From a virus, in IMG/VR virus record IMGVR_UViG_3300050821_024080, positions 1-48,104 of that record: DNA of 48,104 nt, one strand, 5' to 3'. The notes under the pieces were generated by a model that had not been told where the DNA came from, ran no database searches, and saw only the letters and a program-made list of their open reading frames with translations. The position numbers and the translations under genes were made by a program. Within the stretch, counting starts at the first letter, position 1. Each line of letters starts with the position of its first letter. Shown here in pieces: positions 39,527-47,688 of this stretch.

Positions 39527-39894
39527 GGGGGCGCCGCCAAAAGTTCGCGAGCCGGCGCCGCAAATTCAGGTGTAAGTGGTGCGGCGCCGAATCTGTCCCG
39601 AAAGAGGGCATGGAGTGGCGGGAAGTGCCGATCGGAGCGACGATCTATCTGCCGCCACCACCACCGGAGCCTTACCATCCCGACGCGGCGGTCAAGGCGT
39701 TTCTCGACGCCGAGGGGTCGGCGACCGTGCGGCGAGCTGTGCGCCACGCGAAAATCGAGACGGTGGAGCAGATCGAGGCGATGAGCGACGAGCAACTTCT
39801 CGCTCACGAGGGCATCGGTCAGTGCACGCTTGAGCTCCTACGCGAACTGGCAGATGCGCAAAACCTATGCCCTCCTGGGGCGGTGGTGAGATGA
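39523..39894 (+). CDS. Zinc-knuckle plus HhH/alpha-CTD-like protein
   Basis: The 123-residue product begins at an ATGA overlap. The amino end is basic and has a CKWCGAE pair of cysteines followed by KEGMEWREVP. Residues about 60-115 match a helix-hairpin-helix unit as in the RNA polymerase alpha C-terminal domain: VRHAKIETVEQIEAMSDEQL, LAHEGIGQCTLELLRELADA. Such domains bind DNA or polymerase-associated factors. A small protein with this shape could act on host transcription. That role is inferred from fold alone. Confidence 0.6.
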   Translation: MRGRRQKFASRRRKFRCKWCGAESVPKEGMEWREVPIGATIYLPPPPPEPYHPDAAVKAFLDAEGSATVRRAVRHAKIETVEQIEAMSDEQLLAHEGIGQCTLELLRELADAQNLCPPGAVVR

Positions 39895-40019
39895 CTGTCC
39901 TGCAAGGACTTGGACTGCTGTCTGCCAGCGCTGGCTTTATCTCTTCGCTCCTGCTGCTCGTTGGGGCGTTTGTTGGGGTCGTGCGCACGTTCCGTCCAGA
40001 CGCGAGGAGGGGATCATGA
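39891..40019 (+). CDS. 42-residue membrane protein
   Basis: An ATG at 39891 overlaps the upstream stop, and its own stop overlaps the next start at 40016 (ATGA at both ends). The product has one hydrophobic segment (GFISSLLLLVGAFVGVV) and a basic tail (RTFRPDARRGS). The perfect coupling at both ends makes a real gene likely. Function unknown; it sits unexpectedly among early genes. Confidence 0.6.
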   Translation: MTVLQGLGLLSASAGFISSLLLLVGAFVGVVRTFRPDARRGS

Positions 40020-40414
40020 GGTACGACATCGCCATCCCGGAGGTCGGCCTCGCGTTGGCAGAGATCGTCGCGCTCAAACTCCAGCGCGAGAGCCCGTCGG
40101 CGCCGGCGCTATCCGCTGCCGATGTGCTCTCGCGCGAGCGTCCGAATTCACTGCGGGCTCGAGCGCTCGAGCGGGCGCTCTGCGACCTTGCCAAAGCGCA
40201 CGGCTGGGTCGACCTGCCTCTCAGTCACCAAGAGCTGCTCGTCGCCGCCAAGGAACTAGCGCGCGTGACCTGCGAAGAACTTGCCGACGCACAGAGTCGC
40301 CTTGACGGCGCTGCAGAACTAGAGAGCAGGGCACTCCAGCGCCGCGCCGAAGGCGCCACATTGCTCCTGATGGAGTTCCGCGGCGATAATCCAGTCATCA
40401 GGCGGGCGGCATGA
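40016..40414 (+). CDS. Early phage protein, unknown function
   Basis: The ATG at 40016 follows GAGGAGGGG. The 132-residue product is helical: MRYDIAIPEVGLALAEIVAL, ARALERALCDLAKAHGWVDL, LVAAKELARVTCEELADAQS, then LLLMEFRGDNPVIRRA. There is no metal or nucleotide motif. It overlaps the next gene (ATGACG). It belongs to the row of coupled genes that leads to the replication initiator and helicase. Confidence 0.65.
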   Translation: MRYDIAIPEVGLALAEIVALKLQRESPSAPALSAADVLSRERPNSLRARALERALCDLAKAHGWVDLPLSHQELLVAAKELARVTCEELADAQSRLDGAAELESRALQRRAEGATLLLMEFRGDNPVIRRAA

Positions 40415-40617
40415 CGGGGGCGCCGTACGCGATACGACTGAGCACCATCGGCAGCCGCGACATGGAGGTTCGTGTCGAGGACAGTGCCCTCGCCGAGGCC
40501 AACGTCGGCGGCAAGACCGTCTGGTTCGATTTCCACGGCAAACTGTTGGCAGTCACGTTTACGCGTGGCGAGGCGGCATGGCTGGCGCGGCAGCTTGAGC
40601 ATTCGGAGATGGCGTAA
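40411..40617 (+). CDS. Small beta-rich early protein
   Basis: This 68-residue product starts at an ATGA overlap and its stop abuts the next ATG. It has alternating strands (MEVRVEDSALAEANVGGKTV, WFDFHGKLLAVTFTRGEAAW) and a short C-terminal helix (LARQLEHSEMA). It may be a small single-domain binding protein. No family is recognised. Confidence 0.62.
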   Translation: MTGAPYAIRLSTIGSRDMEVRVEDSALAEANVGGKTVWFDFHGKLLAVTFTRGEAAWLARQLEHSEMA

Positions 40618-41610
40618 ATGGCGTGGGGAAGGCTGGATGATCGTTACGACGATCATCCGAAGATCAGGGCCGCGCTGCGTCGTAACCCGCTTGCAGCAGC
40701 GCTACACGCACAGGCGATCGCGTATTGCGCCAGGCACGAGAGTGACGGCCTCGTCGACCCGTTGTGGATCGAGGAGCGGGCGCCCACGTTGGCGAAGCGG
40801 AGGAAGGTTCTAGAGGTGCTGGAGGAGCTGGTTCTCTTTGACCGTCTGGTGGCAGGTTCGAACGTTTTTTTGACGGATTCCAAACGTTTTTCGGTTGAAC
40901 TCGGCCCGTTTTCGATCGATCGCCATCTCGTTCACGACTTTCTTGACTTCCACCCGTCGAGCGCACAACTACAAGCCCGGCGTGAGAAGGATGCACGTCG
41001 AAAGGCTGAAGAACGGGGCGAAACAGAAGATGTCCAACATGGACAGGACACGGACACCAGAGGGACACCGCAGTCTGTCCATGATGTGTCCTCGCGGACC
41101 CTCACGCGTACGGGCGCGCCTGCGCCCGCGGGCCTGGGATGGGCTGGGTTAAAAGAAGAGAGAGATAACTCCCAAGGAAAAGACAAAGTTGACGCGGGCG
41201 CGCGCAGGAGCAAACCCGTCGATCCCGATTCGCTCCCAGCCGACTTTCCGACCAACCTCGTTGCCGTCGCCGACCAGGCGCTTGTCAGGCTGTTGCGTCT
41301 ACAGTCCGAACGTGGCGGCAATGTGCCGACTCGGCGAGGTGTTGGGCTGGCGATCGCCGCTTGGCCAGATCGCGACCATTTGCGTGTCGTAGGCGAGCTG
41401 GAGCATTGGGCGACGGCTGGTGCGGGTGCCCGCAGGGACATTCGCGATTGGGCGACGACGCTGCGCAACTTCTTGGAGAAAAACGTCCCGAGCGCGCCGT
41501 CTCGCGTCCCGAAACTTTCTGGTGCTGGTACAGATGCGCTGCGCAGTAGCCGAGAGGCCGAAGAGCAAATCGAGCGCCGCGTAGCGGCAGAAAACGAGAG
41601 TGCCGCATGA
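40618..41610 (+). CDS. Replication initiator / helicase-loader-like protein
   Basis: The 330-residue product lies directly before the replicative helicase, where phages place their initiator or loader. The amino half resembles the winged helix of phage replisome organisers (WGRLDDRYDDHPKIRAALRR, LHAQAIAYCARHESDGLVDP, LEELVLFDRLV). A charged linker with KDARRKAEERG follows, then a C-terminal helical domain (VAVADQALVRLLRLQSERGG, LEHWATAGAGARRDIRDWAT). It probably binds the phage origin, perhaps within its own gene as in related phages, and delivers the helicase. The end overlaps the helicase start. Confidence 0.75.
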   Translation: MAWGRLDDRYDDHPKIRAALRRNPLAAALHAQAIAYCARHESDGLVDPLWIEERAPTLAKRRKVLEVLEELVLFDRLVAGSNVFLTDSKRFSVELGPFSIDRHLVHDFLDFHPSSAQLQARREKDARRKAEERGETEDVQHGQDTDTRGTPQSVHDVSSRTLTRTGAPAPAGLGWAGLKEERDNSQGKDKVDAGARRSKPVDPDSLPADFPTNLVAVADQALVRLLRLQSERGGNVPTRRGVGLAIAAWPDRDHLRVVGELEHWATAGAGARRDIRDWATTLRNFLEKNVPSAPSRVPKLSGAGTDALRSSREAEEQIERRVAAENESAA

Positions 41611-42917
41611 ACACCTTCACACCCCCCCAGGACATCGAGGCGGAGGAAGCCGTGCTCGGCTCGGTGTTGTTGTCCAACGTGTCGCTGCCGAAGCTGATCG
41701 TCGATGTTGGGCTGACTGATTCGGCGTTTTACCGCGACGTTCACGGCCGAATCTGGAACGGAATGGTGGCGTTGGCGATGAGTGGCGACACTGTTGACGA
41801 GGTGACGTTGCGCGGCCAGCTCGAATCGGCTGGACTGGCGAAGGAGGAAGTGGCCAAGATCGACGTTCTGCCGGCTGCTGCCCGGAGCGCTGGTGCTGTC
41901 CTGACGTACGCTCGGCGTGTGATGGACCTCGCGGAGTGGCGGCAGATCCTGATGGCCAGCGTCGAGTTGCAAGTCGCTGTCGCCGAGCAGGACAGCGGTA
42001 GGCGCCACGAGGCTGAGCGCATGTTGACCAACGCGCGGCGCCGTCAAAGCGACACGTACACCCCGGAGGCACTTCGAGACGAGGTGTGGCGTCATTTGCA
42101 AGGTCACGCAGTGCCGAGCTGGGCGACGCCGTGGCCTTCTCTGAACGACGCGTTGGGCGGTGGACTGCGTGCCGGTGAGGTCACGCTGCTCGGCGGCTAC
42201 ACCAGCATGGGCAAGTCCGTCGTGACCGACCAGTTGTTGAGATGGTGCGCGGACAAGGGCGCGAAAACACACGCCTACATCAACGAGATGGCCCCGATAG
42301 TCAGGGCGCTGCGGGTGCTCTCGTCGACGAGTGGTGTTCCCCAGGCGAAGCTTGTCCAGCCCGCAAAGCTGGAAAGTGAGGACCACGCCAAGATCGCCAA
42401 GCATCTCGGGCATGGTCTTCCGTTCGGGATCACCCAGGTCGGTGATTGGTCTGCTGACGATATTGCTCGCGACATCCGGTTCCGGGGCTGGGACGTATGC
42501 GCCCTCGATCTTGTTCACAGGTTGGCTTTCAGCGACGAGCGGGACCTGGCACGGATCTCAACGACGCTGAACGCTGCCGCGCAGATGTCAGGCGCGCACC
42601 TGATCGCGGTCGTGCACCTGAACCAAGGCAGAGCGGTCGGGTCTCTCCTGCCACCACCGGTGCTGCGCGATATTCGAGGCAGCGGGATGCTCGCCAACGA
42701 CACCGACAACGTGTTGTTCATCCATCGCGACGAGGAGGAGGGAGACGCGGGAATCACCTTCAAGACGATGAACGCCGCGCTCTATCTGGCGAAGTGTCGA
42801 AACGGTCGACTGGAGAAGGTCGATCTCGAATTCGATCCGCGCCGCAGCCGCTTCCTGGAGCCCGCAGGCGACGTGCTGGACTTCGAGCGTCGCGCAGGGA
42901 GCGACAGGGGCGCCTAG
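41607..42917 (+). CDS. DnaB-type replicative helicase
   Basis: DnaB-family helicases form hexameric rings that unwind DNA at the fork. The 436-residue product has the amino domain start (TPPQDIEAEEAVLGSVLL and VDVGLTDSAFYRDVHGRIW) and a RecA-like core with Walker A GGYTSMGKS (196-204), an INEM segment where cellular DnaB has LEM, Walker B DVCALDLVHRL (D301), VVHLNQGR for motif 3 and RGSGMLANDTDNVLFI. Length and motifs are normal. It is the core of the replication module and is coupled to the initiator-like gene (ATGA). Two bases separate it from the excisionase-like gene. Confidence 0.93.
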   Translation: MNTFTPPQDIEAEEAVLGSVLLSNVSLPKLIVDVGLTDSAFYRDVHGRIWNGMVALAMSGDTVDEVTLRGQLESAGLAKEEVAKIDVLPAAARSAGAVLTYARRVMDLAEWRQILMASVELQVAVAEQDSGRRHEAERMLTNARRRQSDTYTPEALRDEVWRHLQGHAVPSWATPWPSLNDALGGGLRAGEVTLLGGYTSMGKSVVTDQLLRWCADKGAKTHAYINEMAPIVRALRVLSSTSGVPQAKLVQPAKLESEDHAKIAKHLGHGLPFGITQVGDWSADDIARDIRFRGWDVCALDLVHRLAFSDERDLARISTTLNAAAQMSGAHLIAVVHLNQGRAVGSLLPPPVLRDIRGSGMLANDTDNVLFIHRDEEEGDAGITFKTMNAALYLAKCRNGRLEKVDLEFDPRRSRFLEPAGDVLDFERRAGSDRGA

Positions 42918-42918
42918 C

Positions 42919-43224
42919 GTGATCGAGATCCCCGACAGCTTCTTGGACGTGATTGTGGAGCGTCTCGCCGCGCCTCTGGCAAAGCGGTTGGCAGGCGAGA
43001 TTCAGGCGACCCCACTCCCGACTTGGATGCGCCTTGACGAGGCCGTGGAGTACACGAGAATCCCGAAGGGCACGTTCGAGAAGCTGGCGGCCGAGGGCTT
43101 TTTCAAGGGATACGGCGGCAAGACCAAGGTCTACAATCGCGAGGAGCTGGACAAGGCCCTAAAGGGGTACGCTGCCACCTCACGAGCCGCAACCCGGCCC
43201 ATACCGCTGAGGAAGGCCAGCTAA
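42919..43224 (+). CDS. xis: Excisionase-like MerR/HTH_17 protein
   Basis: The GTG at 42919 opens 101 residues. The central part is a winged HTH of the excisionase type: MRLDEAVEYTRIPKGTFEKL, AAEGFFKGYGGKTKVYNREE, LDKALKGY. Excisionases bend DNA at the attachment site and direct the integrase to excision. It directly precedes the integrase gene, overlapping it by one base (TAATG), which is the usual arrangement. Regulation with int is expected. Confidence 0.8.
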   Translation: MIEIPDSFLDVIVERLAAPLAKRLAGEIQATPLPTWMRLDEAVEYTRIPKGTFEKLAAEGFFKGYGGKTKVYNREELDKALKGYAATSRAATRPIPLRKAS

Positions 43225-44378
43225 TGGCACGCACCGCAAAACCAAAGCGAGTAGAGCGCGGCCTCTACCTTGCCGGCAAGACTTATCTCGCGTGCGCCAC
43301 GCCGCCGGGTACCGAAAAAGCTCGGTGGAAGACGATCGGCGAGGTCGGTCTGATGGAGGCACGCAGGGAACGAGATGCCTGGGCCGTAGAGGTCCGCTCT
43401 GGCGGTATTCCCGCTGTCGGCGCTGGCAAGGAGACTGTCAAGCAGGTCGCCGACGCGTGGCTTGTCCACATCGAACGCCTGGTGGACATCGACGAGTTGC
43501 GGCCCCGCACGCTCGAGTCCTACCGCACCGGCGTGCGCTTGCATCTCTTGCCCGAACTTGGCGGCAAGCGCATCCGGTCGATCACGGCCGAGGATCTAGT
43601 CGAGTGGCATCGCAAACAGCGCGCGACCGGTGCATCAGACTGGTCAATCCGTGCCCGGTGGATGGCCGTCAGGGGCGTCTTTGGCTACGCGGCACGCCAC
43701 GACATCATTTCGGTCAGTCCGGCTGACAAGCTCCTTCCTCGCGAGCGTCCCGCAGCTGGCGAACCCCGCCAGCGTTTCCTTTCCCGTGAGGAGATGGACG
43801 GACTGCTCGAGCACGCGGGCGATACACACACAGCGATCGCTACTGCCCTGTTCACCGGCTTGCGGGCTATGGAACTGCTGGGACTCCAGTGGGGCGATGT
43901 CGACTTCAAGGGCGGCGAAATCCATGCGCGATTCCAGCTCAGCCGTAAGGGCATGCGTGTCCCTTTGAAGACGAAAGCAGCAAAGCGGGACATTGTGCTC
44001 ATGGAGGCCCTTGGCGCTCTGTTGCGGCGCCACCGTCTCGCAGAGCGATTCTCAGCCGAGACGGATTTCATCTTCCAGAGCACCACTCCACAACAGCCGA
44101 TGACCTACAAGGCCTTCCTCGAAGGCTTCCATGACGCGCGCGACGACGCTGGCCTGACAGACGTGACGCCCCACGCTCTCCGCCACACGTTCGCGTCGAT
44201 CCTGATCGCCCAAGGCCGTGATGTGTCGTTTGTCTCTCGCCAGCTTGGGCACACGAAGACGTCGACGACGTGGGACACGTACGTCCACCTCTTTGAAGCG
44301 CGGCGCCACGCTGATGACGCCCGCGATGCCCTGGACGCTGAGTACGGCGGAATGCTCGGAGGGGCGCACAAAGCATGA
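43224..44378 (+). CDS. int: Tyrosine integrase
   Basis: This enzyme recombines phage and bacterial attachment sites. The 384-residue product has an amino arm-binding region, a core-binding SAM-like domain (residues 70-165, QVADAWLVHIERLVDIDELR) and the catalytic domain with R214 (GLRAMELLGLQW), K249/K251 (LKTKAAKRD), H317 and R320 (HALRHTF), H343 (QLGHTKTSTTW) and Y353 (DTYVHL). All catalytic residues are in place. It ends 134 bases before attR, and arm-like repeats lie in between, which supports that it placed this prophage. It is transcribed toward attR. Confidence 0.95.
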   Translation: MARTAKPKRVERGLYLAGKTYLACATPPGTEKARWKTIGEVGLMEARRERDAWAVEVRSGGIPAVGAGKETVKQVADAWLVHIERLVDIDELRPRTLESYRTGVRLHLLPELGGKRIRSITAEDLVEWHRKQRATGASDWSIRARWMAVRGVFGYAARHDIISVSPADKLLPRERPAAGEPRQRFLSREEMDGLLEHAGDTHTAIATALFTGLRAMELLGLQWGDVDFKGGEIHARFQLSRKGMRVPLKTKAAKRDIVLMEALGALLRRHRLAERFSAETDFIFQSTTPQQPMTYKAFLEGFHDARDDAGLTDVTPHALRHTFASILIAQGRDVSFVSRQLGHTKTSTTWDTYVHLFEARRHADDARDALDAEYGGMLGGAHKA

Positions 44379-44386
44379 CGAGCTTG

Positions 44387-44408
44387 GGACTAAGTAGGAG
44401 CGAAGTAG
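44387..44408 (+). repeat. Candidate integrase arm-type sites, right arm
   Basis: GGACTAAGTAG and GAGCGAAGTAG stand in tandem nine bases after the integrase stop, matching 3122-3143. A separate eight-base repeat GCCAACTA occurs at 44427 and 44467, 40 bases apart, and might be a second set of protein sites (for example excisionase). Placement between int and attR supports the arm-site reading. Confidence 0.65.
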
Positions 44409-44431
44409 CTACAGAAAGCAACCAGGGCCAA

Positions 44432-46078
44432 CTAGGGGAATCGTGGGTCTAAAACCGCTTGATATAGCCAACTACGCCGGACGGGAGTCAACGGCAAGCG
44501 TTCCGGTCGAATTTGCAAGCAGGAGGTCGCCGGTTCGATCCCGGCTGGCTCCATGTAACCGTAGTCAATGCGAACCGCCGGGACACGGAAGGTCGGTTCG
44601 ATCTGATCGCGTGCATCCACGCGGATTCCGTCGATCATCGCTTGGAGCACGGCCTTGGTCCGCGTAGGCGTGCTGTCCCTCAGCGCCGCTTGAAGCGTGT
44701 TGCGTAGGGCGTCGAGTTCGGCGGTGTTCGCGCGCTCGGGCTGCTCGTCGTCCTCGACCGCAGCGAGGTCGGCGGCGCGGCCTTCTAGGGCTTTGGCCTG
44801 CTCGCCGAGGCTCGCTATGCGGGGGGCGCAGGTGTCCTCTGGCATGGTGCCGGCCTCGAACGCGCGGAAGTAGCGGTCCATCGCGGCGCGCGTCTTTGCG
44901 AGCTTGTCCTGTATGGCCGCTAGCTCGGACTGCTGCTCGTCGTCGCGCTGCGTCAGCCGCTCGTATGCCTGAGTGATCGCCTGGTCGATCAGGTCGTCGT
45001 CTCCGAGCACCTTCCACAGCCGGCGTGTGACGGCCTGCTCTAGCTGCTCGGCCGGGAGACGATCATTCGCACAATGCTTGGTGCCGTAGCGTGCCCGCGT
45101 AAAGCAGGTGTAGTACGTGTACCGCCCCGAGCGCCCATGCGCCGCTGTCCCTACATACGCTTGGCCGCAGCGCCCGCAACGTATCCGGCCGGTCAGCAGG
45201 TACTCGGCCGGGTTTGACGCTCGCCGCGAGCGGTCCTCGCAGCGCTCAGCGAGGATGGCCTGCGCACGGTCGAAAAGCTCTTGGGGGATCAGCGGCTCGT
45301 GCGCCGCCGGATACCAGTTGCCGCGATAGTAAATCTCGCCAAGGTACGCGCGGTTGCGTAGCACGGTGATGACGCTCGCTGAACTCCACAACCTACCGTT
45401 CTTGGTTCGGTAGCCCTGCTCATTCAGCCAGCCCGCGAGCGCCGATGATCCGGCCTGTCGATTCACGTAGTGGTCGAACATCACCGGGACAAGGGGCGCC
45501 TCCGTGGTGTTGTGCTCTAGGCTGTCCCGGTCGGCGGCGATGTTGAGCCCGAAGGGGCGCTGACCGCCGCACCATCCGCCGCGTGCTGCCTTGCGCTCAA
45601 GGCCGGCGGTGATTCGCTCCACGATCAGCGCGCGCTCGAACTCAGCGAACACCCCGAGCATCTGCACCATCATTCGGCCTGCCGGGGTGCCCGTGTCAAA
45701 TGGCTCGGTCGCCGACCGAAAGATCACACCGGCTTGGTCAAGCTCGTCGATGATTTGCGCGAGCCCGCGTATCGAGCGCGCGAGCCGATCGACGCGGTAG
45801 ACGAGCAGCACGTCAAAGCGCCCGCGCTTTGCGTCTCTGAGCATCCGCGTGAGTTCGGGCCGGTCTACCACCGTGCCGGTGAACTGCTCTTTGTAACGAC
45901 GCTGGATCCCCCACTCGGGCTGACTACTCACGAAGGACTCTAGGCGGACGCGCTGCGCCTCAAGCGAGTTGGGCTGGCGTTCCTCATCGGTGGAGATACG
46001 GGTGTATGTCGCCACGCGCACCGGCCCGGTACTCGCGGCCGGGTCAGGCACGATGGCGAGGGATGCACGTCTGCTCAT
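44432..46078 (-). CDS. Large serine recombinase (integrase) with phage-derived C-terminal tail
   Basis: Serine recombinases integrate elements through a phosphoserine link. The start at 46078 overlaps the preceding gene (ATGA). The 548-residue product has the catalytic S29 in RVATYTRISTDEER, VYRVDRLARS, FERALIVERI, a recombinase domain, a zinc ribbon (CGRCGQAY and YYTCFTRAR) and a coiled coil (AAIQDKLAKTRAAMDRYFRA). The end reads antisense through the tRNA half as YMEPAGIEPATSCLQ and continues into phage DNA for about 25 residues (IRPERLPLTPVRRSW). Before the phage came, the frame would have stopped six residues after SCLQ within the tRNA. The core is intact and may be active. Confidence 0.92.
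   Translation of the reverse strand: MSRRASLAIVPDPAASTGPVRVATYTRISTDEERQPNSLEAQRVRLESFVSSQPEWGIQRRYKEQFTGTVVDRPELTRMLRDAKRGRFDVLLVYRVDRLARSIRGLAQIIDELDQAGVIFRSATEPFDTGTPAGRMMVQMLGVFAEFERALIVERITAGLERKAARGGWCGGQRPFGLNIAADRDSLEHNTTEAPLVPVMFDHYVNRQAGSSALAGWLNEQGYRTKNGRLWSSASVITVLRNRAYLGEIYYRGNWYPAAHEPLIPQELFDRAQAILAERCEDRSRRASNPAEYLLTGRIRCGRCGQAYVGTAAHGRSGRYTYYTCFTRARYGTKHCANDRLPAEQLEQAVTRRLWKVLGDDDLIDQAITQAYERLTQRDDEQQSELAAIQDKLAKTRAAMDRYFRAFEAGTMPEDTCAPRIASLGEQAKALEGRAADLAAVEDDEQPERANTAELDALRNTLQAALRDSTPTRTKAVLQAMIDGIRVDARDQIEPTFRVPAVRIDYGYMEPAGIEPATSCLQIRPERLPLTPVRRSWLYQAVLDPRFP
44512..44554 (+). repeat. attR (43-bp core repeat)
   Basis: This is an exact copy of 3017-3059. It lies inside the 3' end of the serine recombinase gene on the opposite strand. 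There is no tRNA 5' half here, so it is the displaced half of tRNA-Ala(TGC). Confidence 0.95.
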
Positions 46079-46302
46079 GGCTGCTCCTTGACTCGGGAGC
46101 ATCCATCTAGATCACATCCCCGGCCGGTTCTCAAGCTGGAAGGCAGCCGCTCGGGACGGGCTTCAATCCACTCGACTAGAAGCTCGGCCAGCGCGCGCAC
46201 GAGCCCCTGTTCCTGCTCGCGGCTCATCGGCAGCGTGCGGCCCGGCAGCAGCCTTATCGGCGCCCCGCTGGCGGGTTGGGTCTGCGGCTGGGCGCCGCTC
46301 AT
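46075..46302 (-). CDS. Small protein coupled to the serine recombinase
   Basis: I use the ATG at 46302, overlapping the stop of the XF1762-like gene (ATGA). The stop overlaps the recombinase start. The 75-residue product has a Pro/Gln-rich amino end (MSGAQPQTQPASGAPIRLLP), then a helix (MSREQEQGLVRALAELLVEW) and a Cys pair near the end (CDLDGC). It could be a recombination directionality factor or other helper, as small genes next to serine integrases often are, but there is no motif to prove it. Confidence 0.6.
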   Translation of the reverse strand: MSGAQPQTQPASGAPIRLLPGRTLPMSREQEQGLVRALAELLVEWIEARPERLPSSLRTGRGCDLDGCSRVKEQP

Positions 46303-46793
46303 GTGAGTAGCTCCCAGCGCAGCTTCTTGCCGGTCGGGTGTGTGTCGGCGGCGGGCCGGCCGGGGCGGTTCCAGCGTCCGCCGCCTGCCTCGCCGACGAG
46401 CGTGAAGCCGCTCGCCTTGAGTGATGCGCCGCCCTCCTCGGGCAGGGTGTAGGTGATGACCTTGCGGTAGCCGAGCGCCTTGACTGCCCGCCACGCTGCC
46501 CGGTAGAGCATCGAGCAGGCGTTCGGCGCCCCATCGGTGCAGCAGCGACGGACTTCGGCGGTGAACCCGTCATCGAGCGCCCTGGCGATCGGCCGCCCGA
46601 TCACGGCCACGCCACGCAGCCGCTCGCCATCGGAAACGCCGACGACGCTGATGCAGCCAGGTACGGGCCGGTTGTGGCGGTGGTACTGCGCGATGTAGGC
46701 GTTTGCGACCTTGAGCGTCGTCGGGACGATCGTCAGTCGCAGAGACGAGCGCTCGTGCGCGTATCTGTTCCTTTGCTTGTCATGTTCTGTCAA
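46299..46793 (-). CDS. XF1762-like protein
   Basis: The 164-residue product matches the pattern of the XF1762 family found on mobile elements: LKVANAYIAQYHRHNRPVPG, VGVSDGERLRGVAVIGRPIA, EVRRCCTDGAPNACSMLYRA, LGYRKVITYTLPEEGGASLK, GFTLVGEA and GGRWNRPGR near the end. The fold is GNAT-like; the substrate is unknown. The frame begins with a TTG at 46793, and an ATG lies out of frame just before, so the start is uncertain. It is coupled at its end to the small gene. Confidence 0.78.
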   Translation of the reverse strand: MTEHDKQRNRYAHERSSLRLTIVPTTLKVANAYIAQYHRHNRPVPGCISVVGVSDGERLRGVAVIGRPIARALDDGFTAEVRRCCTDGAPNACSMLYRAAWRAVKALGYRKVITYTLPEEGGASLKASGFTLVGEAGGGRWNRPGRPAADTHPTGKKLRWELLT

Positions 46794-46828
46794 TTGTCAT
46801 GGTGCCGGCGGAAAGACCCTTACAACAG

Positions 46829-46871
46829 AAAAAAGGTCGTTTGGGGCGTCTGCGGGTACACGCGCCGCCCC
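46829..46871 (-). terminator. Possible terminator between element genes
   Basis: Read on the minus strand GGGGCG (46871-46866) pairs with CGCCCC (46848-46843), and a T-run of six follows eight bases later (46834-46829). The distance to the T-run is long for an efficient terminator. It lies in the 91-base gap after the replication-relaxation gene. Confidence 0.4.
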
Positions 46872-46884
46872 GTAAAGATTCGAG

Positions 46885-47688
46885 TTACACGCTCACGGCT
46901 GCGAGCCAGCGCCAACGTCTGCCGAGACAGTCCTCGACACGACGGCCCGGCTGGCGTGGCGCGGCGGGAAGCTGATCGAAGCGGCGTTGCTGCTCGCGGG
47001 CGGGTAGCAGTTCGTAGTGCTCGCCGTTGATGCTGCCCCATACCCACGGCGGGCCGAGTGGTGCGCAGCGCGCGAGGTTCGCCAAGCGGCGCCGGCCGTC
47101 GCAGACAAGCAGGACGTTCCCAAGCTCGCGCTGTGGGTCGGCGGCGAGCGCCTGCTTATAGGCGTCGAGCTTCGCCTTCACCCGCCGGGTGGGCTCAGTC
47201 GAACGGTCTACCTCCAGGTAGAAAGTGACCTCGCCGTCAGGTAGCAGGTAGCGGCCGTAACCGTCAGGGCGCACGCTCGCGCCCGTGCCCTGTTGTGCCT
47301 GCTGCTCGCCAAGCCAGCGATACAAACCCTCACCCGGCCCGGTGAGGCTGTGTTCGATCAGGGCGAGGAAAAACCGCGCGACCGCGCGGCGGTGCTCGAG
47401 GTCGGGAATCGAAAGGCCCGGCGGCCGACGTGCCGGCGCACCGATCGCCCGCCGACCGTTCGGTGAGAGGAACCACAGCGCCTCGGAGCGTCCGCCTCTG
47501 TGCGAGCGCGCCGGGTAAACACGCAGCAACAGGTCGTGTGCCTCCAGCTTGACGAGCCGTTCACGACAGGTACGAACACCCGAAAAGAAAAGGAGACGAA
47601 GCTCAGAGGTGGATAGGGGCTCGGATTGAGAGAGACGGTCAAGTAGCTCCCGGTCACGAATAGTCAAAGCAGCGAGAGCAAGTGTCAT
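46885..47688 (-). CDS. Replication-relaxation family protein
   Basis: The 267-residue product fits the plasmid/ICE replication-relaxation family. It has an amino winged HTH (LTIRDRELLDRLSQSEPLST, SELRLLFFSGVRTCRERLVK), a Gly/Arg turn with EALWFLSPNGRRAIG, a conserved LEHRRAVARFFLALIE helix and a nuclease-like unit (EVTFYLEVDRSTEPTRRVKA, KLDAYKQAL, NVLLVCDGRRRLANL). Family members work with relaxase or replication genes on conjugative elements. The ATG overlaps the stop of the partial gene upstream (ATGA), so they are one operon. Confidence 0.78.
   Translation of the reverse strand: MTLALAALTIRDRELLDRLSQSEPLSTSELRLLFFSGVRTCRERLVKLEAHDLLLRVYPARSHRGGRSEALWFLSPNGRRAIGAPARRPPGLSIPDLEHRRAVARFFLALIEHSLTGPGEGLYRWLGEQQAQQGTGASVRPDGYGRYLLPDGEVTFYLEVDRSTEPTRRVKAKLDAYKQALAADPQRELGNVLLVCDGRRRLANLARCAPLGPPWVWGSINGEHYELLPAREQQRRFDQLPAAPRQPGRRVEDCLGRRWRWLAAVSV

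Larger units (their letters stand above)
3017..44554. mobile_element. Integrated temperate phage, podovirus-like, about 41.5 kb
   Basis: The element is bounded by a perfect 43-bp direct repeat of the tRNA-Ala(TGC) 3' half. It holds a full set of lysogeny genes (integrase, excisionase-like, CI-like, Cro-like), replication genes (initiator-like, DnaB-type helicase), packaging and virion genes and a lysis cassette. Structural gene order is TerL, portal, scaffold, capsid, connectors, nozzle-like, fibres and large internal proteins, with no tape measure or tail-tube pair, which points to a short tail. Apart from the frameshifted resolvase the genes look intact, so it may be inducible. Confidence 0.93.

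Noticed and set aside
40932-42518. 528-residue minus-strand open frame across the initiator and helicase genes
   Set aside because: It runs opposite to two well-supported genes, is Arg/His/Ser-rich and has no recognisable domain; a typical high-GC shadow.
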